Position numbers and translations under genes: made by a program | Shown here: positions 34,723 through 44,601 of the stretch, piece after piece | Layout: the number at the start of each line of letters is the position of its first letter | Position numbering within the stretch: the stretch's first letter is position 1 | The notes under the pieces: model-generated | What the model was told of the DNA's origin: nothing | Database searches by the model: none | Seen by the model: only the letters and a program-made list of their open reading frames with translations | NCBI GenBank assembly: GCA_030550205.1 | Contig: JAUQPS010000001.1 | Location: 1 to 58,784 of the forward strand | DNA: 58,784 bases | Source of the DNA: a bacterium | GTDB lineage: Bacteria; Hydrothermota; Hydrothermia; LBFQ01; DSFT01 | Reading direction: 5' to 3'

Positions 34723-35717
34723 AGTTTTTAAAATTTAATAGTTTTGATGATTTGGAAATTATAGAAAGTGAAATAAATGGGGAATTTTTAGTAAAAGTTG
34801 AATTGTGTGGAATTTGTACGGGGGAATTAATGGAGTGGTATGTAAATTCAAAAGCACCATATACTCCTGGTCATGAATTAGTTGGTTATGTAATAAGAGT
34901 TCCTGAAAACTTTGATAAATTTAAGATTGGTGATAGGGTTTTTGTTCATCATCATGCTCCTTGTATGAGCTGTGATTATTGTAAAAGGGGTGAATATACT
35001 TCTTGTGAAACTTGGAGAAATTATAAAATTTATCCAGGTGGGTTTAGTGAAATAGTAAGTGTTCCAAAACATATATATGAGAATGATGTTTTAAAAATTC
35101 CAGATTTTGTAAGTAGTGAAGATGCAACTTTAATTGAACCCCTTGCTTGTTCAATAAAAGCTATTAGAAAATCAAATGTAAATAGCTTAGATAATTGTGC
35201 GGTAATTGGTCTTGGATTTATGGGCCTTTTAAATGCTAAATTATTAAAATTATTTGGAGCAAGAAAAGTAGTAGGTTTTGATTTTTATGAGAATAGAAGA
35301 AAATTAGCATTAGAGTGGTCAAATGTTGATGAAGTTTATCATCCTGATGATTTTCATTTTAAAGAGAAGTTTAGTCTTATTATTGTCGGTCCTCCTAGTA
35401 TATTAGCAATAGAATTTGCTTTAAAAATAGCAGATAGAGCTAGTAGAATTATTCTTTTTGCACCAACACCACCAGAAGATATTTTAAGACTTAATATAAA
35501 TTATATTTATTTTAATGAGATTTCAATAATTCCAAGTTATTCCGCAGGGCCAGATGATACAAAAATTGCATTAAATTTAATAACATCATCTATTATAAAA
35601 CCATCTGAATTGATAACCCATAAATTTCATTTTTCTGAAATTAAAAAGGCTTTTGAAATAGCCAAAAAACCAGAAGCAATTAAAGTAATTATAAACATAG
35701 GAGGTGGAACATGGTAA
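34719..35717 (+). CDS. Zinc-dependent medium-chain alcohol/polyol dehydrogenase
   Basis: 332 residues with TTG start 34719 overlapping the previous stop. The catalytic zinc region has VELCGICTGELMEW and TPGHELVGYV. The structural zinc loop has four cysteines (CMSCDYCKRGEYTSC). The Rossmann fold has CAVIGLGFMGLLNAKLLKLF with FDFYENRR as the nucleotide-ribose end. The N-terminus is shorter than usual. The family includes sorbitol, threonine and alcohol dehydrogenases; threonine 3-dehydrogenase would pair functionally with kbl in this window, but no motif proves it. Confidence 0.82.
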   Translation: MKFLKFNSFDDLEIIESEINGEFLVKVELCGICTGELMEWYVNSKAPYTPGHELVGYVIRVPENFDKFKIGDRVFVHHHAPCMSCDYCKRGEYTSCETWRNYKIYPGGFSEIVSVPKHIYENDVLKIPDFVSSEDATLIEPLACSIKAIRKSNVNSLDNCAVIGLGFMGLLNAKLLKLFGARKVVGFDFYENRRKLALEWSNVDEVYHPDDFHFKEKFSLIIVGPPSILAIEFALKIADRASRIILFAPTPPEDILRLNINYIYFNEISIIPSYSAGPDDTKIALNLITSSIIKPSELITHKFHFSEIKKAFEIAKKPEAIKVIINIGGGTW

Positions 35718-37636
35718 AATTAAATGATTGGGAAATTGCATTTATAAATCGCTTTGTTGAATACTATAATTTGTATAAGGGTAGCTCTATAAGAACTCAA
35801 ACTGTTATGGAAGTTCTATCAAGAGAAATGGCAATAGATACACAAAAAGTTCTAAATAGCTTTTATAATACCCTAAAAAAAGCTCTTTCTATTGAACCTT
35901 CTGCCATTGAAAATTTAGATAGCATTCTATCTGATGAGCTTATTGAAAATTTAAAAAGACAAGGTTTTTCTTATCCTGTTTTGAAGTTTGTATTTCCAAA
36001 AAAAGCAAAATATAAAGATATTAAATTTAAAGAAAACTTATTATTTAGTAGGGGTGATGATGGGCTTGTAAGATTTTGGGTATATTATGATAGTAAATTT
36101 TATTTTTTAAAGGAAATTGGGGAATTTAATGGGGGATATGGTCCTTATGAGTTGTTAGGAGATTATTTATTTTATGCAATTGATAATAAGCTAATTGTTT
36201 ATAATGTAAAGTCAGAAATTAAATTAAATGAAAGGGAATTTCCTAATAAAATTGAAGCTTTGGAAGCGATTGATGATATTGTTTATGTTTATTATGGAAG
36301 AATTAAACAAGGGGTTAAAATTTTTGATAATGAAATTCTTTATGATTTAGCCCAAGTATATGAGAAAATTCCAACTTCTATTACAAAAATTGATTTAGAT
36401 GATGGATTTGTTATGATACATGAAGAACAAATTATTTATGCAATTGAAAATAATAAATCCTTTTCAAAATTAAGAGAATATGAAATGCCTGCTGAAAATA
36501 TAATTTATCTCTTTGGAAAATTTGCTATTTTAAAAGATAATGCTTTTTATTTATATGATTTAGAGAGAAATTCAGTTGTTTTATCCTTATCAGATAATGC
36601 GATTATTCTTCCAAAAGAAGATAAGATATTTGTTTTTGAAGGGAATTACTTAAAAGTTTTTGATTTAAATAATTTAAGTTTCATAAAGTCTTTTAAAGTT
36701 AAGTATGATGCTTATAGTATGGGTGCTTTTAATAATTTCTTGTTAATAGGGTGTGATGGTTATTTGGTAGTTTTTAAGTTAAGAGAGAAGTTTTTAATTA
36801 AGGAATTTGAATTAATGAGAGAATTTAAAAAATTTGAGATTTCAAAAGGAAAGATAAAAATTTTAAAAGCATATAATGATTATATTTTTGCTTATTCAGA
36901 TGATGGAAATTTAATAATTTTAGATAGCTTGAACTTTAAAGAAATTTATAAAATAAAAGTTTTCTTGAAGGACTTTATTTGGACCGGTAAAAATTTAATT
37001 TTGATATTTGAGGATAGATTAGATATTTGTAAAATTGATGGTAAAGTTCAAAAATCCCTCGATATTAAAACTTCATCTTATTTCATTTATAATAAAGAGT
37101 TAATTTTGGGAACAGAAGATGGATTTGTGAAATTCTTAAATGTTGATAATTTTGAAATTGATAGGGAGTTTAAAGTTTCTAATACAAAAATTAGAGCTAT
37201 TTCAAGTTATAAAAATTATATATTTGTTGTAGATAGTTTTGGATATTATGTATTTACAACAAATTGGGAAATAAAGCAAATTCCTTCTTATAATCCTATC
37301 AAATCAATAACTGGAATTAAGCGCTTTGATGATTATTTATCTATTGCATATAAAAATGGTGAAATAAAGACATATCATAGGGATGGCTCACTTAAATCTG
37401 TAATGAAAACAAAGGGTTTTGAAAATGAAGAAATTGTAATAGATGGAGAGATAAAGTTTTATGCTTTTGCTGATGGATATATTATTGTTAAGGGAAATAA
37501 TTTTTATGGTTCAAGGAATTTTAGGGATTATATTTATTTTGTAGATGGATATGATATTATTATGAGTGATAGGTATTATGAGTTTTATGAGGAGCCTTCT
37601 TTGTTTGATGCTTTGAGCTTATTAAATAATTCGTAA
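35711..37636 (+). CDS. Uncharacterised protein with helical N-terminus and beta-propeller-like body
   Basis: 641 residues, not recognised. Residues 1-100 or so are helical ([36 protein letters not shown]). The remainder is a long series of WD40/PQQ-like strands ([60 protein letters not shown]), consistent with one or two propellers. There is no signal peptide, so it is probably cytosolic. ATG 35711 has AGGAGGTGG and overlaps the dehydrogenase by 7 nt. The 3' end overlaps convergent lpxD by 52 nt. A protein-binding role is plausible but not shown. Confidence 0.7.
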   Translation: MVKLNDWEIAFINRFVEYYNLYKGSSIRTQTVMEVLSREMAIDTQKVLNSFYNTLKKALSIEPSAIENLDSILSDELIENLKRQGFSYPVLKFVFPKKAKYKDIKFKENLLFSRGDDGLVRFWVYYDSKFYFLKEIGEFNGGYGPYELLGDYLFYAIDNKLIVYNVKSEIKLNEREFPNKIEALEAIDDIVYVYYGRIKQGVKIFDNEILYDLAQVYEKIPTSITKIDLDDGFVMIHEEQIIYAIENNKSFSKLREYEMPAENIIYLFGKFAILKDNAFYLYDLERNSVVLSLSDNAIILPKEDKIFVFEGNYLKVFDLNNLSFIKSFKVKYDAYSMGAFNNFLLIGCDGYLVVFKLREKFLIKEFELMREFKKFEISKGKIKILKAYNDYIFAYSDDGNLIILDSLNFKEIYKIKVFLKDFIWTGKNLILIFEDRLDICKIDGKVQKSLDIKTSSYFIYNKELILGTEDGFVKFLNVDNFEIDREFKVSNTKIRAISSYKNYIFVVDSFGYYVFTTNWEIKQIPSYNPIKSITGIKRFDDYLSIAYKNGEIKTYHRDGSLKSVMKTKGFENEEIVIDGEIKFYAFADGYIIVKGNNFYGSRNFRDYIYFVDGYDIIMSDRYYEFYEEPSLFDALSLLNNS

Positions 37637-38583
37637 ATTTCAGGAAGCTTTTTTATAATATTTATTATTCTTAAATATTGCATCCTTTCTAAAAGAGGAA
37701 GAGCACTTCCATAAATTTTATTTCCTTCTACATAACCATTAGCTCCTGCTTTTGCAAGTAATATTGCATTATCTTCAATTATGCTATGGTCTGCTATTCC
37801 TACTTGTCCTGCTAAAATTACATTATTTCCAATTTTACTACTTCCTGCTATTCCTGTTTGAGATGCAATATAACAATTTTTTCCAACTATTACATTATGT
37901 GCTATTTGAACTAAATTGTCAATTTTTGTTCCTTTTTTAATTATTGTGCTTGAAATAGTTGCTCTATCAATACAGCTATTTGCTCCAATTTCAACATCAT
38001 CTTCAATAATAACATTTCCAATTTGTGGAATTTTCTTATTTTTGTAATATCCAAAGCCATCACTTCCAATTTTTACACCAGCATGCAATATTACATTATT
38101 TCCAATAATGCAAAACTCACCAATGTAAACATGTGGATATATTATGCAATTATCTCCAATTTTTACATTTTCACCAATATAAACAAATGGATAAATTAGA
38201 CAATTTTTTCCAATTTTTACATTTTTTGAAATATATACAAAGTCCATAATTGTTGTATTTTCTCCAATTTCCACATTTTCTAAAATTGTTGATTTTTCTG
38301 ATATAAATGAATTTTTTGAAGTTTTATGCCAATCAAATAATTTCAAAACTTCTATCATAGCAAGTTTTACATCTTCAACAATAATAATTGATTTGTATTT
38401 TATATTATTAGGTTTAAATGGGCTAATTACAAGACCTACAAATTTTTCAATATCTTGCTTTTTGTCAGATATGAATATAATAGAGTTTTCATCAGCATTC
38501 TCTATTTCTCTAACACTTAAAATTTCAATATCTTCACCTTCAAAAGGTTTATTTAAAATTTTTGAAATTTCAGAAACTTTCAT
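37585..38583 (-). CDS. lpxD: UDP-3-O-acylglucosamine N-acyltransferase
   Basis: 332 residues with an N-terminal uridine-binding domain (about 1-95) and a left-handed beta helix of hexapeptide repeats ([20 protein letters not shown] and similar). The catalytic-His region is [20 protein letters not shown], and a C-terminal helix follows ([20 protein letters not shown]). LpxD adds the second acyl chain in lipid A synthesis, so the cell is expected to make LPS. ATG 38583 overlaps the rseP stop by 4 nt. The 3' end overlaps a gene on the other strand. Confidence 0.95.
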   Translation of the reverse strand: MKVSEISKILNKPFEGEDIEILSVREIENADENSIIFISDKKQDIEKFVGLVISPFKPNNIKYKSIIIVEDVKLAMIEVLKLFDWHKTSKNSFISEKSTILENVEIGENTTIMDFVYISKNVKIGKNCLIYPFVYIGENVKIGDNCIIYPHVYIGEFCIIGNNVILHAGVKIGSDGFGYYKNKKIPQIGNVIIEDDVEIGANSCIDRATISSTIIKKGTKIDNLVQIAHNVIVGKNCYIASQTGIAGSSKIGNNVILAGQVGIADHSIIEDNAILLAKAGANGYVEGNKIYGSALPLLERMQYLRIINIIKKLPEIYELFNKLKASNKEGSS

Positions 38584-39833
38584 GGCATCAAAATCCTATA
38601 AATATCAAATATAATTATAATGAACATCAAAATCATAAGTAATATAAATCCAGTCATTTGAATAGCAAAGTAAAATTTGGGATTAATTTTTCTTCTTATA
38701 ATTGATTCTGTTAAGAAAATTAAAATATGACTTCCATCAAGGGCAGGAATAGGTAATAAATTAACTACTGCTAAATTTATTGATATTAAACCTGTGATAA
38801 GTAATAATACTTGAATGCCCATTTGAGATGATTCTCCAATTGTTTTTCCAATCATAATAGGACCACCAAGAACTTGTAATGATGTTTCACCTGTAAATAA
38901 TCCTACTAAAACCTTTAAAATGAGTAATGAAGATTGAATAGTTTTTTCAAGTGCTAAATTTATTGATAAAATTGGATCTGGTATTATTTTATCAAATGAT
39001 TTTAAAATTCCAATTTTCCCTTCTTTTCTACCTTTTTGGTCTACAATTTCTCCTCTTGGTTTTAATTTTGTTTCATAAATTTTCCCATTTCTTTCATATT
39101 TAATAGTAATTTCTTTATTTATTTTATCTACTATAATTGAGCTAATTTGGGACCAATCTTCAATTTTTATCCCATCAATTTCAATAATTTTATCACCTTT
39201 TCTTAATCCCGCTTGATATGCAGGATAATTTTTAATAACATCATCTATAATAGGTTCAACTTTTGGAGTAAGCTTATTAACTTGTCCCTTTTTTAAAATT
39301 ATATTTAAAACACTATCATTTCTTAAAATTTTTAAATTTATATCTTTCTTTGAATTTTCAGAAGTTAAAAAATACCAGCCTTTAAAAGGCTTATTATTTA
39401 CTTCTAAAATTTTATCTCCTTTTTTTATTTCTTCAACTTCACTTTTAAAAATTTCATTTGATTTGATATTTGTAATTCCAAATAATTGGTAAGCTAAATA
39501 AAATACAAGAATTCCAAAAATGATATTAAATAATGGACCAGCTAATACAATGAGAATTTTTTGATAATTTGGCTTTGATAAAAATTCATAAGGTAATCCT
39601 GAATAATTATTTGGTTCATCTCCTGCCATTTTTACATAACCACCTAAGGGGAATAATGATATTGCATAGGTTGTTTCACCTTTTTTAAATGATGCTATTA
39701 CTGGTCCAAAACCTATGGAAAATGTTTCAACTCTCACTTTAAATAATTTTGCAAATAAGAAATGTCCAAGTTCATGAACAAAAATTAAAATTCCAATTAT
39801 AATAAGCGTTAAGATAATAGTGGTAATAACCAT
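38580..39833 (-). CDS. rseP: RseP-type site-2 intramembrane zinc protease
   Basis: 417 residues. It has the first transmembrane zinc motif HELGH ([17 protein letters not shown]), [18 protein letters not shown]-like regions (about 130-290, [20 protein letters not shown]) and the third zinc ligand [14 protein letters not shown]. RseP cleaves transmembrane anti-sigma factors in envelope stress and trims signal peptides. ATG 39833 follows a promoter motif on the minus strand with no ribosome-binding site. Cotranscribed with lpxD, a common arrangement. Confidence 0.95.
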   Translation of the reverse strand: MVITTIILTLIIIGILIFVHELGHFLFAKLFKVRVETFSIGFGPVIASFKKGETTYAISLFPLGGYVKMAGDEPNNYSGLPYEFLSKPNYQKILIVLAGPLFNIIFGILVFYLAYQLFGITNIKSNEIFKSEVEEIKKGDKILEVNNKPFKGWYFLTSENSKKDINLKILRNDSVLNIILKKGQVNKLTPKVEPIIDDVIKNYPAYQAGLRKGDKIIEIDGIKIEDWSQISSIIVDKINKEITIKYERNGKIYETKLKPRGEIVDQKGRKEGKIGILKSFDKIIPDPILSINLALEKTIQSSLLILKVLVGLFTGETSLQVLGGPIMIGKTIGESSQMGIQVLLLITGLISINLAVVNLLPIPALDGSHILIFLTESIIRRKINPKFYFAIQMTGFILLMILMFIIIIFDIYRILMP

Positions 39834-39835
39834 TT

Positions 39836-39849
39836 TGAAATTTTAAAGC
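39836..39849 (-). promoter_or_regulatory. TTTAAAAT promoter before rseP-lpxD
   Basis: Minus strand GCTTTAAAATTTCA ends 2 nt before ATG 39833. It overlaps the last codons of the FkbM gene, making rseP-lpxD its own unit. Confidence 0.6.
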
Positions 39850-40661
39850 ATTTTACATTCAAAAGATGTAACTTTTTCTTTTTTTATTGAGCTAATAATT
39901 GGTTTTCTTATAGGTAAAATCAAATATAAGTAATTTAAAAGCTTGTTAAAAGCATTTCCTTTTATATTCTTTGAATTTCTTAAAGCCTTTAAAATAGATG
40001 TTGGTGTATAAACATTACTTTTTTCTATCTCTACAAAATCAAAGCCAATTGATGTAAGATAATTTTTTAGTTTATCTCTTAAATTTTCATTTTCATAATG
40101 TAATTCTCCTACAATTCTTTTAATTTTTCTTAAATTCTCTGGCTTTGTATTTAATAATACATCAAATTCAGCTCCTTCTATATCAATTTTTAATAATGAA
40201 ATTTCATCGTAATTTTCCAAAATTTCATCAAGGGTTATTGTTTGAACCTCAAAACCCCATTTTTCATTTATTGAGTTATACTCTGAAAATTCTTCTAATT
40301 TTAATTTAACTTTTTCTTTCTTATAATATAAAGCATATGGAAGAATTTTAATGTTTTCTCTTGAATTTATCAATTTATTAAGTTCTAAAATTTTTAAAAT
40401 CGTTGGATTTGGTTCAATAGCTATTACTTCTTTGGCATAAAATGAAACAGGTATTGAAAAAGAACCACAATGAGCTCCCGCATCTATTACAATCCCATTT
40501 AAATTTTCTATATCTCCATATATTTTTAATAGATAAATTTCTCTTAATAAAGCCCAAATAGTATCATCTGGTAAGTAAATTTTACATCTTGGTTCTTTTA
40601 GCTCTATAAATTTTATATTTCCCTTTATATTCAAAAGTGCTTTTGCTAAAAATTCATACAT
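39843..40661 (-). CDS. FkbM-family methyltransferase
   Basis: 272 residues. The AdoMet-binding motif I is GIVIDAGAHCGSFSIPVSF, followed by VIAIEPNPTILKILELNK and the family signature LLKIDIEGAEFDVLLNT. FkbM-type enzymes O-methylate sugars and small molecules, often in surface polysaccharides; being next to the lpxD unit fits an envelope glycan substrate, but that is inference. ATG 40661 follows a CCCTTAAAATTTTAA motif. Basic residues near the C-terminus (LILPIRKPIISSIKKEK) could associate with membrane. Confidence 0.85.
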   Translation of the reverse strand: MYEFLAKALLNIKGNIKFIELKEPRCKIYLPDDTIWALLREIYLLKIYGDIENLNGIVIDAGAHCGSFSIPVSFYAKEVIAIEPNPTILKILELNKLINSRENIKILPYALYYKKEKVKLKLEEFSEYNSINEKWGFEVQTITLDEILENYDEISLLKIDIEGAEFDVLLNTKPENLRKIKRIVGELHYENENLRDKLKNYLTSIGFDFVEIEKSNVYTPTSILKALRNSKNIKGNAFNKLLNYLYLILPIRKPIISSIKKEKVTSFECKML

Positions 40662-40678
40662 AATTAAAATTTTAAGGG
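40662..40678 (-). promoter_or_regulatory. TTAAAAT promoter before FkbM gene
   Basis: Minus strand CCCTTAAAATTTTAATT abuts ATG 40661. It sits back-to-back with the HDAC promoter in a 45 bp divergent gap. Confidence 0.45.
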
Positions 40679-40690
40679 TAGATAAATTTC

Positions 40691-40703
40691 CTTTAAAATT
40701 TCA
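40691..40703 (+). promoter_or_regulatory. TTTAAAAT promoter before HDAC-family gene
   Basis: CTTTAAAATTTCA ends 3 nt before ATG 40707, with no Shine-Dalgarno sequence. Confidence 0.6.
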
Positions 40704-40706
40704 AAA

Positions 40707-41594
40707 ATGAGAAAGTGGTTTGTATATTCAGATAAATATGTAGTAGATTTGGGAAATCATCCATTTAGAACGATAAAATATAAACTTGTTTATGAGAAAC
40801 TATTAAAAGAGAATGTTTTAAAAGAAGAAGAAGTATTAGAGCCAGAAATGATTGATTTTAATGAGATTTTAATTGTGCATAAAAAGGAATATATTGATGA
40901 TTTAAAAAATTTAAGGATTACAAGAAGAACAATGTATTCAGAGCTTCCTTTAAATAAGGAAATTATAGATATGTTTTTATTAGCTTGTGATGGGACTTAT
41001 AAGGCAAGTAAATTAGCCTTAGAAAATAATTATGCATTTCATTGTGGTGGTGGATTTCATCATTCTTATGAGGATCATGCAGAGGGATTTTGTTATTTAA
41101 ATGATATTGCTTATGCTATTAAGAAAATTAATTTGAAAACTGCAGTTATAGATTTAGATGTTCATCAAGGTAATGGGACCGCTCATATTTTTAGAAATGA
41201 TAAAAATGTTTTTACTCTTTCAATACATCAAGAATGGCTTTATCCAATTCCAAAAGAAAAGAGTGATTTAGATATAGGGCTTGAAGAAAATACAGATGAT
41301 GAAACATATTTAAATATATTAGCAGATGCTTTAAATAAAGTTTCTCATTTTAACCCTGAATTTATAATATATGTTGCAGGAGCAGATGTTTATTTTGATG
41401 ATATGCTTGCAAGTTTAAAACTAACAAAAGAAGGTATAAGAAAGCGTGATGAAATGGTAATAAAATTTGCTTATGATAGGAAAATTCCAATTGTTGTTGT
41501 TTTAGCGGGGGGTTATAGTAGAAAGGTTGAGGATTTAATTGAAATTCATTCAAATACTGCTAAAGTTTTAAAGAGTTTTAAATGGAATACTTAA
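40707..41594 (+). CDS. Histone deacetylase-family (AcuC-like) zinc hydrolase
   Basis: 295 residues with all class I/II HDAC landmarks: AFHCGGGFHHSYEDHAEGFC (catalytic His pair), VIDLDVHQGNGTAHIF (zinc Asp and His), and YVAGADVYFDD (third zinc ligand and charge relay). Bacterial members deacetylate acetoin-pathway acyl-lysines, polyamines or small acetyl-amides; the substrate here is unknown. Leaderless start behind a promoter motif. It overlaps a small CC-ending gene by 13 nt. Confidence 0.9.
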   Translation: MRKWFVYSDKYVVDLGNHPFRTIKYKLVYEKLLKENVLKEEEVLEPEMIDFNEILIVHKKEYIDDLKNLRITRRTMYSELPLNKEIIDMFLLACDGTYKASKLALENNYAFHCGGGFHHSYEDHAEGFCYLNDIAYAIKKINLKTAVIDLDVHQGNGTAHIFRNDKNVFTLSIHQEWLYPIPKEKSDLDIGLEENTDDETYLNILADALNKVSHFNPEFIIYVAGADVYFDDMLASLKLTKEGIRKRDEMVIKFAYDRKIPIVVVLAGGYSRKVEDLIEIHSNTAKVLKSFKWNT

Positions 41595-41806
41595 AACAAT
41601 TTATTTATTTAAAATTTAAAATGCCCATTATTCAAGAATATAAGCATAATGAAGAATTTTTAATTTTAATGGCATTTTTGGATTTTTTTGGACTTGAAAA
41701 TCCAATTGGTATATTTTCAATTGAATTATATCCAGATTTTATTGAAGCATTTCATAATTGGCATAAAAGAATAAATTTAAAAAATTATAATTTTCCTTGT
41801 TGTTAA
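41582..41806 (+). CDS. Small protein ending in Cys-Cys (resembles the cory-CC-star family)
   Basis: 74 residues ending NFPCC directly before the stop. The body has a hydrophobic helix (EEFLILMAFLDFFGLENPIG) and SIELYPDFIEAFHNWHKR. From memory this matches a small family called cory-CC-star: about 75 residues, a conserved ELYP...FHxWHxR segment and a terminal CC. The conserved His/Trp and terminal Cys pair suggest metal or redox binding, but function is unknown. It overlaps the HDAC-family gene by 13 nt and so is translated with it. Confidence 0.65.
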   Translation: MEYLKQFIYLKFKMPIIQEYKHNEEFLILMAFLDFFGLENPIGIFSIELYPDFIEAFHNWHKRINLKNYNFPCC

Positions 41807-41814
41807 AAATTAAG

Positions 41815-42369
41815 TTAGGGATGTCTGCATGCTTTCCATTCCCTATCTAGAATAGCATAAACAACCAAATCTACCCATCGGTCTTTATGGCGCTCGGCTT
41901 CTCTGAGAATACCCTCCATCCGGAAACCAAGGCGTTCTGGAATAGCTCGACTCCTATGATTCTCTGGTGCAACACGAATTTCCACTCGGTGTAGTTTGCG
42001 ATTGAAGAACAAGTCATCAAGTACTGCTATAACTGCGCGAGTCATAATGCCACGGCCTTGGTATTCCACATCTAGCCAGTAGCCAATTGAAGCAGAAGAA
42101 TTTGCGCGATTGATCTCATGAACTCCAATTACTCCAATAAGCTTCTCTTCCAACCAGATTCCCAACTCATAGCCATTTCCCTGTGCAAATCGCAATAAAC
42201 CTTCTTCTATGAAGTTTAGGCTATCTGCAATACTCCTTACTTCATCTACCCAAGGCAACCACGGACGCAAATGATCTCGATTGCGATCAGTTAGGACGAA
42301 TAAAAATTCTGCATGATGACGCTCTAACAAACGCAACCAAAGCCCTTCCCCAAGGTTATATCCTAACAT
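41815..42369 (-). CDS. GNAT N-acetyltransferase, RimJ/RimL-like, GC-rich and probably acquired
   Basis: 184 residues. The GNAT core has IGYWLDVEYQGRGIMTRAV (acetyl-CoA loop) and the RimL-type end ENHRSRAIPERLGFRMEGIL. Members acetylate ribosomal-protein or other N-termini, or aminoglycosides and small amines; the substrate here is not evident. Base composition is strikingly richer in G+C than all neighbours (for example gcgctcggcttctctgag), and codon use includes CGG, CTG and GCG. This strongly suggests recent transfer. The promoter in front of it nevertheless matches the resident TTTATAATTTTCA motif. Confidence 0.88.
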   Translation of the reverse strand: MLGYNLGEGLWLRLLERHHAEFLFVLTDRNRDHLRPWLPWVDEVRSIADSLNFIEEGLLRFAQGNGYELGIWLEEKLIGVIGVHEINRANSSASIGYWLDVEYQGRGIMTRAVIAVLDDLFFNRKLHRVEIRVAPENHRSRAIPERLGFRMEGILREAERHKDRWVDLVVYAILDREWKACRHP

Positions 42370-42374
42370 TAAAG

Positions 42375-42389
42375 TGAAAATTATAAAGC
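42375..42389 (-). promoter_or_regulatory. TTTATAAT promoter before acquired acetyltransferase
   Basis: Minus strand GCTTTATAATTTTCA ends 5 nt before ATG 42369. This is a resident-type promoter in front of a foreign-looking gene. Confidence 0.55.
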
Positions 42390-42393
42390 AATC

Positions 42394-42406
42394 CTTTAAA
42401 ATTTCA
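42394..42406 (+). promoter_or_regulatory. TTTAAAAT promoter before M14 peptidase
   Basis: CTTTAAAATTTCA ends 2 nt before ATG 42409. An in-frame TAA inside the motif (42397-42399) fixes the start codon, so this is one of the best cases for a leaderless start. Confidence 0.65.
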
Positions 42407-42408
42407 AT

Positions 42409-44583
42409 ATGCTTTTCATCTTTTTAAATTTCTTCTCGGATGAAAAATTACTTGTTAGGTTCTATATAAAGGATAAGAGCGATATAGAAAACATCATAAA
42501 TTTAGGTATAACTGATATTACACATTCTATAGACTTAAAGAAAGGATATGCAGATTTTGTTTTAACTGAAATTCAATATCAAAAAATTAAAGACTTATAT
42601 CCAAATGAGATTTTGCTAAGAAGTTCTGATACTAGAACTCTTATTAACTTTGGACCTTATTATACATATAATGAAGCTATGAACGAAATAAACAATTTTT
42701 ATAATAATTATCCAAATCTTGTATCTTCTCCATTTATTGTAGGCACTAGTTGGGAAAATAGGCTTATTAAAGGAATTAAAATAACTTCAAATAACAATTC
42801 AAAACCTGTTGTTTGGTTTAATAGTGCAATTCACGCAAGAGAACCTGCTGGGGTTTCTGTCCTCTTAGGATTTGGTAGCTTTTTACTTAAAAACTATAAC
42901 AAAAATCCAGAAATAAAATATCTTCTTGATAATAGAGATATTTATATAATACCTGTTACAAATCCGGATGGGTATGTGTTTAATGAAAGCTATTCAAGTG
43001 GTTTATGGAGAAAAAATAAAAGAGATAATAATAATAATGGAGTTTTTGAAACAAGTTATGATGGAGTTGATTTAAATAGAAATTTTGGATATATGTGGGG
43101 ATGTTGTGGAGGTTCTAGTGGTGATCCTTCAAGTGATACTTATAGAGGTCCTTCCGCATTTTCAGAGCCGGAAAGTCAAGCTTATAGAGATTTCTTTAAT
43201 CAAGTAAAACCAACAATTGGAGTTGATATTCATACGTATTCAAATTTAATTCTTTGGCCTTGGGGATATACAAGCACACCAACACCTGATGATTCTTCTT
43301 ATAGAACCTTAGCTTGGAAGATGTTTAGACATAATGCTTATATATCATATCAAGCATATAATTTATATGTAACAGATGGGGTTACAGATGATTGGATGTA
43401 TGGTGCTACTAATGAGCATCCAAAAGCTCTTGGTTTTACATTTGAAATAGGTGAGAATTTTTATCAACCTGACACAAATATAATTTTAGAACAAGTAGGT
43501 GAGAATATATTTCCATTTTTATATCTTGTAAAATCAGCAGGTCCATATATTGAATTAACAAAATTTTCTTATTATTTTAGCAACGATACAGTGAAAATTT
43601 CAATTTCTGGTATGAATCTTGGCTTTAATAGTCCAATAAATAACTTATACGCAAAAATTCAAATCCTTGATAGTGTAAATGCAATACCTTTGGATACAAT
43701 TGTTTATATTGGAAGTTTAAATTCTTTGGGATATGGATTTTTTAATATCCCAAATGCATTTTCATTTAGGGCATTAAATGGATGTAAAAACTATAAAGTT
43801 CTTATGACATTTTATAATAATGCTGGATTTATTCAAACTATTGAAAAATTTATAGCGGGTCAAAAGCAAATTGTATTTTCTGATGATTTTAATAATAACT
43901 CAAATTGGCAAGTAAATGGTGGCACTTGGGTATTTTCAAATGGATATTTAAGAACAAATTCTCCTGGAACCTTGTATAACAATAATTTAAACACAGATGT
44001 AAGGTTATTAAGTTCTTTAAATGTAAATAATTATGATTACCTTGAAGCAATAATAACACATAGATGGAGAATTGAAGGTAATTATAATGCACTTGATGAT
44101 GTTTATGATTTTGCAGGTCTTGATTTTTCAGAAGATAACAAATTATTCATACCTATTAAAAGATTTTGGGGAATAAATAGTAATTTTAGAAGTGATACAT
44201 TTGATATTACTATGTTTAAGACAAGTAATTTGTATTTAAGGTTTAAGTTTTATTCAGATGGGGCGGTTAGAGATAGTGGTTGGATAATAGATAAAATTGA
44301 GATATTGGGGGCTAATGTATGTGTTCAAACAAAACAAATTGAAAGTCCAATCTCTGATTTTTCAAAATTAAGCATAAAAACTAATTCAAATGGAATAATT
44401 TTAAATATTCCATATAAGTCATGGGTAAAGGTTAAAGTTTATTCAGTAGATGGTAGAGTTGTATTTGCGAAGGAATATAATAATATGAATGATATTAAAA
44501 TAGAGCTAAAAAATAAAGGGGTATTTGTAATTTTTGTTCAAACGGATAGAGAAAAGATATACTTTAAAATTTCCAAGTTTTGA
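42409..44583 (+). CDS. Secreted M14 zinc carboxypeptidase with C-terminal sorting-type domain
   Basis: 724 residues. The M14 catalytic domain has zinc ligands H142 and E145 (SAIHAREPAGVS), NPDGYVFNESYSSGLWRKNK, VDLNRNFGY, the third His in GVDIHTYSN and catalytic Glu in FTFEIGENFY. A beta-sandwich region follows (about 380-640). The end resembles a type IX type A sorting domain (WVKVKVYSVDGRVVFAKEY, NKGVFVIFVQTDREKIYFKI). The N-terminus MLFIFLNFFSDEK is an ultrashort signal fixed by an upstream stop. Probably cell-surface or extracellular, for peptide scavenging. Confidence 0.85.
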   Translation: MLFIFLNFFSDEKLLVRFYIKDKSDIENIINLGITDITHSIDLKKGYADFVLTEIQYQKIKDLYPNEILLRSSDTRTLINFGPYYTYNEAMNEINNFYNNYPNLVSSPFIVGTSWENRLIKGIKITSNNNSKPVVWFNSAIHAREPAGVSVLLGFGSFLLKNYNKNPEIKYLLDNRDIYIIPVTNPDGYVFNESYSSGLWRKNKRDNNNNGVFETSYDGVDLNRNFGYMWGCCGGSSGDPSSDTYRGPSAFSEPESQAYRDFFNQVKPTIGVDIHTYSNLILWPWGYTSTPTPDDSSYRTLAWKMFRHNAYISYQAYNLYVTDGVTDDWMYGATNEHPKALGFTFEIGENFYQPDTNIILEQVGENIFPFLYLVKSAGPYIELTKFSYYFSNDTVKISISGMNLGFNSPINNLYAKIQILDSVNAIPLDTIVYIGSLNSLGYGFFNIPNAFSFRALNGCKNYKVLMTFYNNAGFIQTIEKFIAGQKQIVFSDDFNNNSNWQVNGGTWVFSNGYLRTNSPGTLYNNNLNTDVRLLSSLNVNNYDYLEAIITHRWRIEGNYNALDDVYDFAGLDFSEDNKLFIPIKRFWGINSNFRSDTFDITMFKTSNLYLRFKFYSDGAVRDSGWIIDKIEILGANVCVQTKQIESPISDFSKLSIKTNSNGIILNIPYKSWVKVKVYSVDGRVVFAKEYNNMNDIKIELKNKGVFVIFVQTDREKIYFKISKF
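44562..44574 (+). promoter_or_regulatory. TTTAAAAT promoter with leader before barrel gene
   Basis: CTTTAAAATTTCC lies inside the end of the M14 gene, 27 nt before ATG 44602. Unlike most copies it is followed by AAAAAAGGAGGT, so this transcript would have a short leader with a Shine-Dalgarno site. Confidence 0.4.
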
Positions 44584-44601
44584 AAAAAGGAGGTAGAAAA
44601 G

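Noticed and set aside
41815-42369. GC-rich acetyltransferase as an assembly chimera
   Set aside because: The border coincides with a native-type promoter and stop, with native genes continuing in order on both sides; read data could still overturn this.
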